From: Chloroflexota bacterium
GTDB taxonomy: Bacteria; Chloroflexota; Anaerolineae; 4572-78; J111
Reading direction: 5' to 3'
DNA: 5,561 nucleotides
Assembly: GCA_003694775.1 (NCBI GenBank)
Contig: RFJV01000066.1
Coordinates: 1-5,561 of the forward strand
In this document: one piece after another, positions 4,927 to 5,561 of the stretch
Numbering within the stretch: position 1 is the first letter of the stretch
Layout: every line of letters begins with the position of its first letter
Notes under the pieces: model-generated
Seen by the model: only the letters and a program-made list of their open reading frames with translations
Databases searched by the model: none
Told to the model about the DNA's origin: nothing
Made by a program: the position numbers and the translations under genes

Positions 4927-5561
4927 ATTGAGGCAGGGATGGGGATGGCTGGTCAAACACAACCCGCAGACAACCGCACTGCTTTCAACCAGACAGAATA
5001 TTTTAACGGCACGCAGACCGTCAACCGCCAATTGGAGCAGGCTATGGCAGACCTGACCGAACTTATCCAGCAAGCGGAGGAAGGGACGCCATCCGCCACG
5101 CTTCTTGAAGAGCTTCTCAACCGGATGTACGATTTGTTCCGGGGTATCATTCCCTACAACCGGATTGGATTTTCCCTCATTGAACCGGACGGGCAAACCG
5201 TACGCGCCGTCTGGGCCAGGAGCGACCGCCCCTTAAAGCTGTCCACGGGGTACACCTCTGGCCTCAAGGGAAGCAGTCTGGAGTTCATCGTCCAGTCCGG
5301 CTACCCCCGCATCATCAACGACCTGGAAGCCTACCTCCAGCGCAAACCCCGCTCCGAGGCCACTCGCCTGCTTGTAGCGGAGGGAATGCGGTCGTCCTTA
5401 ACCTGCCCACTGATTGCCAGCGGTAAACCGGTGGGCTTTTTGTTTTTTACCAGTATCTACCCGAAAACCTACTCCATTTACCATATCAAGATTTTCAAGC
5501 AGATTGCCCACCAGCTCTCCCAAATTCTGGACAGGGGCCGTTTTCTTTCCCAGGTCGGCGC
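4918..5561 (+). CDS. GAF-domain sensor protein, N-terminal part (runs off window)
   Basis: An open frame runs from ATG 4918 to the window end, with 214 complete codons visible and no stop. Residues 34-56 look like a helix that may dimerise. About 60-205 form a GAF domain: LLNRMYDLFRGIIPYNRIGFSLIE, then GSSLEFIVQSGYPRIINDL, then RSSLTCPLIASGKPVGFLFFTS, then YHIKIFKQIAHQLSQIL. GAF domains bind small ligands or tetrapyrroles and usually control an output domain such as a cyclase, phosphatase, histidine kinase or HD-GYP; that part is missing here. No transmembrane segment is visible, so the protein is probably cytoplasmic. The start is uncertain. ATG 4918 has AGGTG 4 nt upstream, whereas ATG 4945 has AGGG at 6 nt spacing and would avoid overlap with the kinase -35 element. 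An in-frame TGA at 4912-4914 rules out any earlier start. Confidence 0.8.
   Translation, partial: MFQIEAGMGMAGQTQPADNRTAFNQTEYFNGTQTVNRQLEQAMADLTELIQQAEEGTPSATLLEELLNRMYDLFRGIIPYNRIGFSLIEPDGQTVRAVWARSDRPLKLSTGYTSGLKGSSLEFIVQSGYPRIINDLEAYLQRKPRSEATRLLVAEGMRSSLTCPLIASGKPVGFLFFTSIYPKTYSIYHIKIFKQIAHQLSQILDRGRFLSQVG

Noticed and set aside
4442..5056. Plus-strand frame of 204 codons crossing the divergent promoter region
   Set aside because: It overlaps the kinase gene and the GAF gene in a different frame, and its sequence is typical of a shadow frame.

Overview
The window is high-GC bacterial DNA that looks chromosomal, with no mobile element or RNA gene recognised. The gene set (a planctomycete-type cytochrome c domain, a CBS-CBS-ACT protein, an HprK-like kinase and a GAF sensor) and intergenic gaps filled with short direct repeats suggest Chloroflexota, perhaps Anaerolineae-like. 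That assignment is inference from protein style and composition, not from a marker gene.

Layout. 1-240 is non-coding: degenerate AGGCGGA repeats, then an AT-rich stretch with three CTTCAC boxes exactly 11 nt apart. 241-834 (+) encodes a membrane-anchored or exported mono-heme cytochrome c with a Met/Gly-rich linker. 835-986 holds a 19-bp perfect hairpin built of 7-nt repeats and a sigma70-like promoter. 987-2204 (+) encodes a nucleotidyltransferase-fold protein of the NTP_transf_5 type. 2191-2299 is an array of fourteen 7-8 nt units that supplies the nucleotidyltransferase stop codon. 2328-2978 (+) encodes a CBS-CBS-ACT protein. Convergent to it, with a 3-nt gap, is a two-gene minus-strand operon: an HPr-kinase-like P-loop protein (4876 to 3854) followed by a SAM-dependent methyltransferase (3857 to 2982) whose start overlaps the kinase stop as ATGA. 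4918-5561 (+) is the N-terminal part of a GAF-domain protein that leaves the window.

How the genes may work together. The most interesting combination is the NTP_transf_5 protein with the HprK-like kinase and its coupled methyltransferase. Kinase and nucleotidyltransferase pairs of these families are known as tailoring enzymes in some lasso-peptide clusters, but no precursor peptide, PqqD/RRE protein, protease or cyclase is visible here. The set may therefore be an orphan modification module or part of surface-polymer metabolism. The kinase operon and the GAF gene diverge from a compact region in which two good promoters overlap, so their predicted transcripts would be complementary over about 19 nt covering the kinase Shine-Dalgarno and start codon. 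The cytochrome and CBS-ACT genes look independent of this module.
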